Below are positions 24,247-34,800 of a stretch of DNA of 64,000 nt, one piece after another. Position 1 is the stretch's first letter. Each line of letters opens with the position of its first letter. The notes below the pieces were generated by a model. That model saw only the letters and a program-made list of their open reading frames with translations, was not told where the DNA came from and searched no databases. Source of the DNA: Apostichopus japonicus (lineage: Eukaryota > Echinodermata > Holothuroidea > Aspidochirotida > Stichopodidae). The translations under genes were made by a program, and so were the position numbers. The stretch lies in the NCBI RefSeq assembly GCF_037975245.1, contig NC_092561.1, forward strand, positions 21,588,201-21,652,200, written 5' to 3'.

Positions 24247-24348
24247 GGCAATTCGGAGTCACCTACCCTTTCCTCTTTCAGGACTGTTTCAGTTCCATGC
24301 TTGGTGGGACGTCTTTACCGCCCTTGCCAGCCAATCACAAGCATTTAA
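24247..24348 (+). pseudogene. ACER3: ACER3-like exon with HAWWD instead of HAWWH
   Basis: Acceptor TTTTCTTACAG, donor TTTAA|GTAAGT. It reads RAIRSHLPFPLSGLF then QFHAWWDVFTALASQSQAF. In ACER3 the HAWWH motif supplies two zinc-binding histidines (217 and 221 in human). Here the second is GAC (Asp), one base from CAC (His). The expected last exon was not identified; a frame at about 24660-24782 ending FFPQGVG is an unconvincing candidate. Confidence 0.75.
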
Positions 24349-25069
24349 GTAAGTTTTTCCCCGCCCACCTACCCCTATCCCTTCCACCTCGAATGTGTTA
24401 GACCTTTCATATCAGTTTCACTGAGACGTGTACGCTCCAGCGTTGTTATCCACCAATGATACAGTATATAGATACTGAGTTGAAATAACAGCGGATTAAC
24501 TATTCGTCTCAATGTAAAGAACATGGTGAGGGGGGCACATGACATGTGAATACATTTGTAGGATGTGGTTTCACATTTTCGACCAAATGAAAAATGTATT
24601 ATTATATATGTGTGTTAATGGTCATTGTTAACATTGTTTGTAAACATATATCGATTAATCTTGCATTCATGCGGAAACATCTACTTGTGATTTCTGATTC
24701 GCGTACAATGTATGCGGCTCTATTTGGTGATCTGCATTTAAAAAGTGAATACTCAAATTTCTTCCCGCAAGGCGTAGGCTAAAATGTTGCTGTTATTAGT
24801 GTTATATAGTGGTATTATTGTAAATAGCCTTTACTAATCCTCTCAAACTTTTGAAATGGTTCTGAAAATAAAATCCCATTCTCCCAAACAGATGATCGAT
24901 CTGATGTGTGATACTTTCTTTATACAATTTATGACTTTTTTGCTAGCATTACTGAACTAATATATTAAGTATATCACTTAAGTTTTTTCCCTCGCTCTTT
25001 TCCCATTTTGGGTTTCGATGATAATCGTAACCTATGCATTCATGCAGGCGGAGAGTGCGTGTATGTGTG
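24349..25069. other. Non-coding stretch after the last recognised ACER3-like exon
   Basis: Contains no clear exon. An open frame at 24594-24782 could be searched as a possible terminal exon of the ACER3-like gene, but no acceptor fits its frame. Confidence 0.45.
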
Positions 25070-25599
25070 TGTTTGTGTGTGTGTACAGAACGAAAGCAAA
25101 AGCACAACAGCTTATGTGTAAGGTAATGACACAGGTTCACCATCATTTGGTCTTCCATCTTCGATTAATACACATAAGAAGTAAAGATAATAAATATTAA
25201 GAAATTAACATAAGTGTTAAAAGTTGTAACCAGTGCTTGATGTAGATCAATGTACAGATTTAACGGGAAGATGGACCAATAACAGGTTTAATGATCTGAG
25301 AGGGACAAACATCAAATACACTTTCATGACCATATTCCACTTTTCTTGCTATGCACTCATGTTACTTGAGCAATGATCTTTGTAAGGTTTCCTCATATTT
25401 AGGGCTTTATTTTTATTCTTCTCCTGTACTTCTATTTACCATGAATGCAATTCATTATATTGGTTTTGTCAAATAATTTAATCATTCTCCTCACATCATG
25501 GAGTTGATTTAGTTCCTTCTTCTGGTGTTTGGTTCCCTCATTCCTATGGAACCTTCTGGTTATATCTTTTGTTCTTGTCCCTTTTGCCCGTTTCGGTTC

Positions 25600-26344
25600 T
25601 TTTTAACTTTTGGTCATACTATGAATCCTTCTCCTCATCTCCTGGACTTTATTTAGTTCCTTCATCTGTGTTTGGTACCCGCATCCCTTTTGGCTATTCC
25701 GGTTCTTTCTAATGTTTGGTCATATTATGAATCCTTCTCCTCATCTCCTGGACTTTTATTAGTTCCTTCGTCTGTGCTTGGTACCCGCATCCCTTTTGGC
25801 CATTCTGGTTCTTTCTAATGTTTGGTCATACTATGAATCCTTCTCCTCATCTCCTGGACTTTATTTAGTTCCTTCATCTGTGTTTGGTACCCGCATCCCT
25901 TTTGGCCATTCCGGTTCTTTCTAATGTTTGGTCATATTATGAATCCTTCTCCCCATCTCCTGGACTTTTTTTTAGTTCCTTCGTCTGTGTTTGGTACCCG
26001 CATCCCTTTTGGCCATTCCGGTTCTTTCTAATGTTTGGTCATATTATGAATCATTCTCCTCATCTCCTGGACTTTATTTAGTTCCTTCGTCTGTGTTTGC
26101 TACCCTCATCCCTTTTGGCTGTTCCGGTTCTTTTTAATGTTTAGTCATATTATGAATCATTCTCCTCATCTCCTGGACTTTATTTAGTTCTTTCGTCTGT
26201 GTTTGCTACCCTCATCCCTTTTGGCCATTCCGGTTCTTGTAATGTTTAGTCATATTATGAATCATTTTCCTCATCTCCTAAACTTTATTTAGTTCCTTCG
26301 TCTGTGTTTTGTACCCTCATCCCTTTTGGCCATTCCGGTTCTTT
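25600..26344 (-). repeat. ~106-bp array carrying copies of the CIP2A stop-codon region (distal copy)
   Basis: About seven units. On the minus strand each contains a copy of the last roughly 68 nt of CIP2A exon 20, from AAGTCCAGGAGATGAGGAG to ATGACCAAACATTAG, followed by GAACCGGAATGGCCAAAAGG. Several units contain CTAAATAAAG, which includes an AATAAA hexamer. The array directly abuts the stop of the distal exon 20 copy. Confidence 0.85.
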
Positions 26345-26482
26345 CTAATGTTTGGTCATATTATGAATCCTTCTCCTCATCTCCTGGACTTTACTTAATT
26401 CTTTCTTCTGGTGTTTGATGACTTCATCTTTCTCCTTCCCTGCAGTCTCCAGCTGTTTGTATTTATCCTGAACTTCTTTGAG
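26345..26482 (-). CDS. CIP2A: CIP2A exon 20, duplicate (distal) copy
   Basis: 138 nt ending in TAG, with acceptor CTATTTACAG. It encodes [20 protein letters not shown], continues to KVQEMRRRIHNMTKH, and stops. It differs from the proximal copy by a few replacements, such as Q/M, D/G and N/D, and its reading frame is intact. It could serve as an alternative last exon with 26759-26951, or be a non-functional copy. Confidence 0.65.
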   Translation of the reverse strand, partial: LKEVQDKYKQLETAGKEKDEVIKHQKKELSKVQEMRRRIHNMTKH

Positions 26483-26758
26483 CTGTAAATAGTAAAATGA
26501 CAAGAGTTATATATTCCCCTACATGTAACACCAAATATGTGGTAACATTTAAGGACTGATCAAATCTGTTGTCATAAGCTTTATTCAAAACACTTACCTC
26601 TGCAGTGGTCATTTACTGCTGGTGATATCAAAACTTGAACAATCACTTGTAACATTGTCTTAAATTTAAGCCAGTGGATTTGCTAGACTAGCAGACAGCT
26701 GTTCTTGCTCTAGAGCTGGGAGGGGGAGGGGGGAGTGGATAGTGAGAAGGAGGTATAC

Positions 26759-26951
26759 CTGCTGCTTCAAATCTTCAATATTTTCCTGTGATTTCTCCTG
26801 TTTCTTCTCCAGTTGTTCGTTTATCCTCTCGAGACCATCTTTGTCCTTTGCTAACTGTTTCGTCTTCTCCACCGCAGCTTGAAGTTCTAAATCTTGTTCG
26901 TTGGCTTTCTTTTCTTTTCTGCGAATCTGTTCCTCAAAGTAAGTGGTTGCT
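26759..26951 (-). CDS. CIP2A: CIP2A exon 19, duplicate (distal) copy
   Basis: 193 nt with the same acceptor (TTCTGCCAG) and donor (GTATAC) as the proximal exon at 32170-32362. The heptad-rich sequence is almost identical ([20 protein letters not shown] against TTNFEEQ). The open frame is preserved. Use would require skipping the proximal exons 19 and 20. Confidence 0.65.
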
Positions 26952-27106
26952 CTGGCAGAAGAAAAGAAATTATATATTATTTGGGGGGTAAAGATACAGG
27001 TCATACCATATCTACCACTAGTAAGGATTATATTTGAAATGAAACAATAAAAGACAAGGGATAGGCATTGACATTCTGGCTTTTATTAAATGCCACTTTT
27101 GTAGTC

Positions 27107-27318
27107 CATCAAAAGGTAAATTTGGACTATCCTTTTAAACTATTCAATCTCTGGACTATCCTTTTAAACAATTTAGTCTCTGGACTATCCTTTTAAACTA
27201 TTTAGTCCCTGGACTATCTTTTTAATCAATTTAGTCCCTGGACTATCCTTTTAAACTATTCAGTCCCTGGACTATCCTTTTAAACAATTTAATCTCTGGA
27301 CTATCCTTTTAAACTAAA
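27107..27318. repeat. ~30-bp minisatellite (CTGGACTATCCTTTTAAACT), distal copy
   Basis: About seven units of TTTAGTCTCTGGACTATCCTT-type sequence in the intron between the exon 18 end and exon 19 copies. The proximal equivalent (32540-32960) is roughly twice as long, so the array length changed after duplication. Confidence 0.85.
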
Positions 27319-27336
27319 TACTTACTCTTCATACTG

Positions 27337-27767
27337 CAGGGATGAGACTGAGCCGGGGAAAAAAAATTTGAAATTTATCGATCGCCGTCCTGAGGGAGGG
27401 GGTGTCCCCCTCCCCTTTAGCATTTTTTTGTCAGGTAAGGAGGGCTTAGATGCAAAATGGTGGACTCTAGATGGAATCTATCACATCACGTAACTCGCCA
27501 AAAAAGTGTGGAATTTCTGCTTGTATAATTTATCCATCAGCTTTTTTGAACCAAAAAAAGGCTTTTTGCTTGCTTTGTGCTACTTGATTCCACCACTGGT
27601 CAAATTCGGTGTTCCTTCCCTTCACAGTCCAGCATGTTCGGCAAAAAAAAAAAAATTAAATCAAAAAAATAATAAAAAATAATAAAAAACGCGAATTACG
27701 AGAAAAAACGCGAAAATGAAAAAAAAAAATCGGAAATCGGCGTTTCCGCGGAAGAGTCTCATGCCTG
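27337..27767. mobile_element. MITE inserted in the duplicated CIP2A exon 18 fragment
   Basis: 431 bp with termini CAGGGATGAGACT and AGTCTCATGCCTG (inverted, one mismatch), flanked by ATACTG on both sides (27331-27336, 27768-27773). Comparison with intact exon 18 (CTTCATACTGACTCTTGAG, about 32986-33004) shows the empty site exactly. The insertion therefore happened after the duplication or in one copy only. Inside are GATCGCCGTCCTGAGGGAGG and GTGTCCCCCTCCCC, a module shared with other elements here, and A-rich runs. Confidence 0.85.
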
Positions 27768-27783
27768 ATACTGACTCTTGAGT

Positions 27784-28141
27784 GTGCATCAAACAGTGGT
27801 GACGGAACGGGAGGGGGATTGGGGGCTAAAGGCATTATGATTGTTTTATCATCTCAACTCATCTGATATGTATTACCATATTTCATAGATTGTTTTTTTT
27901 CTCATCAATTGAGAAATTGCAGACATGAGATCCATATTTTCAGGCTAGGTACATGCAGCTTAGAATACTCGGGGAGTGCCGTTTTCGGCCATCTGGGGGG
28001 TTTGTAAAGCCACAAATTTTATGGTACGCTCCGCGCCAACCGATGGTGGCGCTCCGCTTAGATAGTCTTACGTTCAGGCGCGGCTGGACCAGTCAGACCC
28101 CCCCCCCCCCCGTCACAAATCCTGCATCCGCCCCTGTAATA
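27784..28141. repeat. Repeat-derived stretch with MITE module
   Basis: At 27968-28060 it carries AGTGCCGTTTTCGGCCATCT, GGGGGGTTTGTAAAGCCACA, ACGCTCCGCGCCAACC and GGCGCTCCGCTTAGATAG. The same module occurs near 5.5, 6.6 and 62.9 kb. It ends with CATCCGCCCCTG, the form of a hAT-like right terminus. No gene was seen. Confidence 0.55.
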
Positions 28142-29091
28142 TCAATATTTGAATAATTTATAATTCATTGAATTTCTTTATAAGGCTTAAAAAATACGAT
28201 GGATATACAATAGTAGACCTTAACTATTCCGAGTCATTTTGATATGTGAACCTTTAAATGTGACACTGTCAACATGATAATTGATGTTATTTTGCATCTA
28301 AAGACAGTTGACCTTTATATAACAATAGTTCTGAAACTCACAAATGTAAATCTGGACAATACTGAAGTTCACTTCAGCTTTCTTTTTATTGAAAGATTGT
28401 CACACTTTGACCCTTCGTGACGTTAAACAAACCCAGACATACTTGACTTCGAAGAAAACTGCAGGTTTCGTGTATTCAGTATTAAGGTGTACTTACATAT
28501 TACTTATGAATTTATCGAAGCTCTACTTTCCTAGCTATTGGAAATTACAAACTTTCCAGAGTTCAGTAGGGTGTTACTTAGTAACAATGTGGATCAATAT
28601 GCCAAACATGAGCCCATGCAAACGTCGCTTTGGGGTCATAGTGTTTGCAAGACGTTGACTTCAACTGACATTCGATTGTTACAGATAGGGTTATCCTGTT
28701 CGCTCACGTGGAACCACACACATAACATGTACTTAAACCAACGTGTGCATATTTTGAGTTATATTCTTTACAAGCCAAGGTGTCATGACCACACGCATCT
28801 ATGCTGACACATGCACACGGAATTACCACCGCATAGATTCCAAATTGCCCTTGGCAGAGGAATGGTAAGCTGGGGGTCGCGTGTGTGGTTAGGAGTTTGG
28901 TTTGGAGTCGAAGAGGGAATGGACAGAATAAAGAAACAATGAGTAATTGTGAAATGATGATACAAATGTATGCTCGTTGGACATTACCTTTAGTGGATCA
29001 TCACATTATCTGCCAACTTTGGTGGACTTTAAAATGGAGAATAAAGTACAAATAAACACAAGCTTATCACATTATTATATCATGTTCTATA
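28142..29091. repeat. Dispersed ~930-bp repeat, copy B
   Basis: Near-identical to 3427-4361, with the same ends and small indels. No coding capacity is recognised. It lies just outside the CIP2A 3' segmental duplication. Confidence 0.75.
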
Positions 29092-29949
29092 TTCCACAGT
29101 ATTTGACAGTAACGGGATGAAGCTTCGTAAAAATAACATATCACTACATTAATACCACTGATACATTAACCATTTACTTTAAAGAAAAATAGATATTATC
29201 TTAAATGTTTAATGTAATAAATATACAATTATTGGAAACCATTGAATTGACACAACTACAACACAAATAATATTTACATATTGAAATACAAGAAAAGAGG
29301 CTAAAACAGTTGCAAGCTGGCACACATTTGGAATAATAACAACCACCTCAATGGTACTTTCAGGTTTTATGGGTAACGCTGAGTAACGCATGAATAGGTC
29401 TTTACAGTTAGTAAGTGGTGCGTGTGTGTGTGTACAGAAAGAAAGCAGAAGCACAACATAATGTGTAAGGTAATGACACAGGGTCACCATCATTTGGTCT
29501 TCCATCTTCGATTTCAACACATAAAGATAATAAATATTAAGAAATTAACATAAGTGTTAAAAGTCGTGACCAGTGCTTGATGTAGATCATTGTACAGATT
29601 TAATTGGAGGATTGACCAATAACAGGTTTAATGATCTGAGGAGGACAAACATCAAATTAACTTTCATGACTATATTCAAAATTTCTTCAGATGCACTCAT
29701 GTCACTTGAGCAATGATCTTTGTAAGGTTTCCTCATCTTTAGGGCTTTATTTTGGTTCTTCTCCTAGTGTTTGTGCCTGTACTTCTATTTACCATGAATG
29801 CAATTGCTTATATTGGTTTTGTCAAATAATTTAATCATTCTCCTCACATAATGGACTTGATTTAGTTCCTTCTTCTGGTGTTTAGTTCCCTTATTCCTAT
29901 GGAACCTTCTGGTTATTTCTATTGTTTTTGTCCCTATTTCCCGTTCCGG
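29092..29949. other. 3' flank of CIP2A, no gene
   Basis: Contains the short repeat at 29322-29418 shared with 6674-6769. From about 29430 it holds the sequence also found at 25070 onward in the distal duplicate (GTAATGACACAGGGTCACCA). No recognisable protein. Confidence 0.5.
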
Positions 29950-31743
29950 TTCTTTTTAACTTTTGGTCATACTATGAATCCTTCTCCTCATCTCCTGGAC
30001 TTTTTTTAGTTCCTTCGTCTGTGTTTGCTACCCTCATCCCTTTTGGCCATTCCGGTTTTTTCTAATGTTTAGTCATATTATGAATCATTCTCCTCATCTC
30101 CTGGACTTTTTTTAGTTCCTTCGTCTGTGTTTGCTACCCGCATCCTTCTGGCCATTCCGGTCCTTTCTAATGTTTGATCATATTATGAATCATTCTCCTC
30201 AACTCCTGGACTTTACTTAGTTCCTTCGTCTGTGTTTGCTACCCTCATCCCTTTTGGCCGTTCCTGTCCTGTGTAATGTTTAGTCATATTATTAATCATT
30301 CTTCTCATCTCCTGGACTTTATTTAGTTCCTTCGTCTGTGTTTGCTACCCTCATCCCTTTTGGCCGTTCCTGTCCTGTCTAATGTTTGGTTATATTATGA
30401 ATCATTCTCCTCATCTCCTGGACTTTACTTAGTTCCTCCGTCTGTGTTTGCTACCCTCATCCCTTTTGGCTATTCCGGTTCTTTCTAATGTTTGGTCATA
30501 TTATGAATCATTCTCCTCATCTCCTGGACTTTATTTAGTTCCTTGTCTGTGTTTTGTACCCTTATCCCTTCTGGCGTTCCGGTTCTTTCTAATGTTTGGT
30601 CATATTATGAATCATTCTCCTCATCTCCTGGACTTTATTTAGTTCCTTCGTCTGTGTTTGCTACCCTCATCCCTTTTGGCTGTTCCGGTTCTTTTTAATG
30701 TTTAGTCATATTATGAATCATTCTCCTCATCTCCTGGACTTTATTTAGTTCTTTCGTCTGTGTTTGCTACCCTCATCCCTTTTTGCCATTCCGGTCCTTT
30801 CTAATGTTTGGTCATATCATGAATCATTCTCCTCATCTCCTGGACTTTTTTTTAGTTCCTTCTTCTGTGTTTGCTACCCTCATCCCTTTTGGCCGTTCCT
30901 GTCCTGTCTAATGTTTAGTCATATTATTAATCATTCTTCTCATCTCCTGGACTTTATTTAGTTCCTTCGTCTGTGTTTGCTACCCTCATCCCTTTTGGCC
31001 GTTCCTGTCCTGTCTAATGTTTGGTTATATTATGAATCATTCTCCTCATCTCCTGGACTTTACTTAGTTCCTTCGTCTGTGTTTGCTACCCTCATCCCTT
31101 TTGGCTATTCCGGTTCTTTCTAATGTTTGGTCATATTATGAATCATTCTCCTCATCTCCTGGACTTTATTTAGTTCCTTGTCTGTGTTTTGTACCCTTAT
31201 CCCTTCTGGCGTTCCGGTTCTTTCTAATGTTTGGTCATATCATGAACCATTTTCCCCATCTCCTGGACTTTATTTAGTTACTTCGTATGTGTTTGCTACC
31301 CTCATCCCTTTGGCCGTTCCTGTCCTGTCTAATGTTTAGTCATATTATGAATCCTTCTCCTCATCTCCTGGACTTTATTTAGTTCCTTCGTTTGTGTTTG
31401 CTACCCTCATCCCTTTTGATCATTCTGGTTCTCTCTAATGTTTAGTCATATTATGAATCATTCTCCTCATCTCCTGGACTTTATTTAGTTCCTTCGTCTG
31501 TGTTTGCTACCCTCATCCCTTTTGGCCGTTCCTGTCCTGTCTAATGTTCAGTCATATTATTAATCATTCTCCTCATCTCCTGGACTTTACTTAGTTTCTT
31601 CATCTGTGTTTGCTACCCTCATCCCTTCCGGTCCTTTCTAATGTTTAGTCATATTATTAATCATTCTTCTCATCTCCTGGACTTTATTTAGTTCCTTCGT
31701 CTGTGTTTGCTACCCTCATTCCTTTTGGCCATTCCAGTTCTTT
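29950..31743 (-). repeat. ~106-bp array carrying copies of the CIP2A stop-codon region (proximal)
   Basis: About 17 tandem units directly after the CIP2A stop codon, so it probably forms or begins the 3' UTR. On the minus strand each unit has AAAGTCCAGGAGATGAGGAG, ATGATTCATAATATGACCAA and ACATTAG (the end of exon 20), then AACCGGAATGGCCAAAAGGG. Most units have GGAACTAAATAAAGTCC, containing AATAAA; the genuine exon has TTAAGTAAAGTCC instead. Confidence 0.9.
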
Positions 31744-31881
31744 CTAATGTTTGGTCATATCATGAATCATTCTCCTCATCTCCTGGACTTTACTTAATTC
31801 TTTCTTCTGGTGTTTAATTACTTCATCCTTCTCTTTCCCTGCAGTCTCCATCTGTTTGTATTTACCCTGAACTTCTTTGAG
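31744..31881 (-). CDS. CIP2A: CIP2A exon 20 (last coding exon, proximal)
   Basis: Acceptor CTATTTACAG at the 31882 side. It encodes [20 protein letters not shown], then [13 protein letters not shown] and [12 protein letters not shown], then TAG. It corresponds to the human end region [20 protein letters not shown]. About 45 residues of predicted coiled coil. Confidence 0.88.
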   Translation of the reverse strand, partial: LKEVQGKYKQMETAGKEKDEVIKHQKKELSKVQEMRRMIHDMTKH

Positions 31882-34800
31882 CTGTAAATAGTAAAACAAC
31901 AGAGTTATTTATTCCCCTACATCTGACACCAAATCTGTGGTAACATGTAAGGACGGATAAAATCTGTTTTCATAAGCTTTATTCCAAACACTTACCTCTG
32001 CAGTGGTCATTTACTGCTGGTGATATCAAAACTTGAACAATCACTTGTAACATTGTCTAAAATTGTTTATATCTTTTTTCATTAAGCCAGTAGATTTGCT
32101 AGACTAGCAGACAGCTGTTCTTGTTCTAGAGCTGGGAGGGGGAGGGTGTTGGTGAGAAGGGGGGTATACCTGCTGCTTTAAATCTTCAATATTTTCCTGT
32201 GATTTCTCCTGTTTCTTCTCCAGTTGTTCGTTTATCCTCTCGAGACCATCTTTGTCCTTTGCTAACTGTTTCGTCTTCTCCACCGCAGCTTGAAGTTCTA
32301 AATCTTGTTCGTTGGCTTTCTTTTCTTTTCTGCGAATCTGTTCCTCAAAGTTAGTGGTTGCTCTGGCAGAAGAAAAGAAATTATATAATTTTTTGGAAGG
32401 TAAAGATACAGGTAATACCATGTCTTCCACTAGTAAGGATTATATTTGAAATGAAACGATGAAAGACAAGGGATGAGGAATTGACATTCTGGCTATTTAC
32501 TGATTAAAATGCCACTTTTGTAGTCCATCAAAAGATAAATTTAGTCTCTGGACTGTCTTTTTAAATTATTCAGTCTCTGGACTATTCTTTTAAACTATTC
32601 AGTCCCTGGATTATCCTTTTAAGCAATTTAGTCTCTGGACTATCGTTTTGAACTATTCAGTCCGTGGACTACCCTTTTAAACTATTCAGTCCCTGGACTA
32701 TCCTTTTAAGAAATTTAGTCTCTGGACTATCCTTTTGAACTATTTTGTCCCTGTACTATCCTTTTAAGCAATTTAGTCTCTGGACTATCCTTTTGAACTA
32801 TTCAGTCCCTGGACTATCCTTTTAAACTTTTCATTCCCTGGACTATCCTTTTGAACTATTTAGTCTCTGGACTATCCTTTTGAACTATTTAGTATCTGGA
32901 CTATCCTTCTGAATTATTTAGTCCCTGGAATATCCTTTTAAACAATTTAGTCTCTGGACCATCCTTTTAAACTAAATACTTACTCTTCATACTGACTCTT
33001 GAGTGTTTCCAAGTGTCGCTTCAGCATCACACATATTTCCTGCTTGGAAGTTAGCTCTTGAGTGACGGAATTGAGGTTACCCTCTGTTTCTTTCAACCTG
33101 AGGAAAATATGAGACAGCGGAAGATGTTGATAATCAAAGGAGTACTTGGGAGAGGAGAAGAGGTGTAGGAAAGAGATCCATTTGACAGAAAGCTGAGTAT
33201 CACAAAATGTAGACAAAGTGATTGCAGACAAAGCTATCACCAAAGTAATGATTTGAACAGATAATGATAATCATAGTTTTTTAATCATATTTCACAGATT
33301 TAGAGTGAGAGAAAATTAAACTACAAGCAACAGAACTTCAAGTTGATAAATAAAAAAACTAACAAGACACTCCTTCGGTCCTTCCTATTAGTTTTATCTA
33401 TCACATTACTGTTTTTGCTTCACCAAGAGTAAGGTGGAATAAATTTACAGAGAGGGGCAGGAAAGGAGGAGGTGAGTGGCTTTAATGCACAGGGAGGTAT
33501 CAGAAGTAAGGAGATGTGTTTGCTATCTTTCTCAGAGCAAAATAATCTACCCCTACAATAGATCAATGATGTTAATAAATTGTTGGTTTTGGTCACATAA
33601 ATAGTCCTTTCTTTTATGATAATTTTACAACAACAGCTTACCGTTGAGTTACTATAGTTCTGGGTGTGTAGTTACCAAATAGTCCTTTCTTTTATGATAA
33701 TTTTACAACAACAACAGCTTACCGTTGAGTTACGGTAGTTCTGGGTGTGTAGTTACCAAAAAGTCCTTTCTTTTATGATAATTTTTACATCAACAACAGC
33801 TTACCATTGAGTTAGTTCTGGGTGTGTAGTTACCAAATAGTCCTTTCTTTTATGATAATTTTACAACAACAACAGCTTACCGTTGAGTTACGGTAGTTCT
33901 GGGTGTGTAGTTACCAAAAAGTCCTTTCTTTTATGATAATTTTTACATCAACAACAGCTTACCATTGATTTAGTTCTGGGTGTGTAGTTACCAAATAGTC
34001 CTTTCTTTTATGATAATTTTACAGCAACAACAGCTTACCGTTGAGTTACGGTAGTTCTGAGTGTGTAGTTACCAAATAGTCCTTTCTTTTATGATAATTT
34101 TACAGCAACAACAGCTTACCGTTGAGTTACGGTAGTTCTGGGTGTGTAGTTACAAAATAGTCCTTTCTTTTATGATAATTTTACAGCAACAACAGCTTAC
34201 CGTTGAGTTACGGTAGTTCTGGGTGTGTAGTTACCAAATAGTCCTTTCTTTTATGATAATTTTTACATCAACAACAGCTTACCATTGAGTTAGTTCTGGG
34301 TGTGTAGTTACCAAATAGTCCTTTCTTTTATGATAAGTTTAAATCTACAACGGCTTACCGTTGTGTTAGCTCTGAGTGTGTAGTTACCAAGTAGTCATCT
34401 CTTTTATGATAATTTTACAACAACAACAGCTTACTGTTGAGTTAGTTCTGAGTGTTTAATTACCAAATAGTCCTTTCTTTTATGATAAGTTTAATTCAAC
34501 AACAGCTTACCGTGCTGTTAGTTCTGTGTGTGTAGTTACCAAGTAGTCATTTCTTTTATGATAATTTTACAACAACAACAGCTTACCGTTGAGTTACGGT
34601 AGTTCTGGGTGTGTAGTTACCAAATAGTCCTTTCTTTTATGATAATTTTACAGCAACAACAGCTTACCGTTGAGTTACGGTAGTTCTGGGTGTGTAGTTA
34701 CAAAATAGTCCTTTCTTTTATGATAATTTTACAGCAACAACAGCTTACCGTTGAGTTACGGTAGTTCTGGGTGTGTAGTTACCAAATAGTCCTTTCTTTT

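Larger units (their letters stand above)
18714..24348 (+). pseudogene. ACER3: Alkaline ceramidase (ACER3-type) gene relic
   Basis: Five exon-like segments align in order with the middle and C-terminal half of ACER3, a multi-pass ER/Golgi enzyme that cleaves ceramide to sphingosine and fatty acid. They are 18714-18763 (duplicated at 19798-19847), 21489-21605, 22666-22721, 23757-23858 and 24247-24348. Splice phases agree along the chain (2, 0, 2, 2). Best matches are FxLWLIDNNFCEQLR (human FLFWNIDNIFCESLR) and LFQFHAWWDVFTAL (human TTQFHAWWHILTGL). Odd points: exon 21489-21605 needs a one-base shift and has an in-frame TAA, and the second histidine of HAWWH, a zinc ligand in the human enzyme, is D. 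I found neither the exons with the WCE and FHMTL motifs nor a final exon. I read it as a pseudogene; a diverged gene or sequence error remains possible. Confidence 0.7.
25070..27336 (-). repeat. Segmental duplication of the CIP2A 3' end (distal copy)
   Basis: Matches about 29430-32994 in the same orientation and order: a 3' flank block (GGTAATGACACAGG, CACCATCATTTGGTCTTCCA), a minisatellite, exon 20, exon 19, an intronic 30-bp minisatellite and the donor end of exon 18. The copy continues for 16 bp after a MITE insertion (27774-27783) and then loses homology inside exon 18. It lies downstream of the real CIP2A stop. Confidence 0.85.

Noticed and set aside
24594-24782. Possible last ACER3 exon (ends FFPQGVG)
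   Set aside because: No acceptor fits the needed phase and similarity to ACER C-termini is not above chance.
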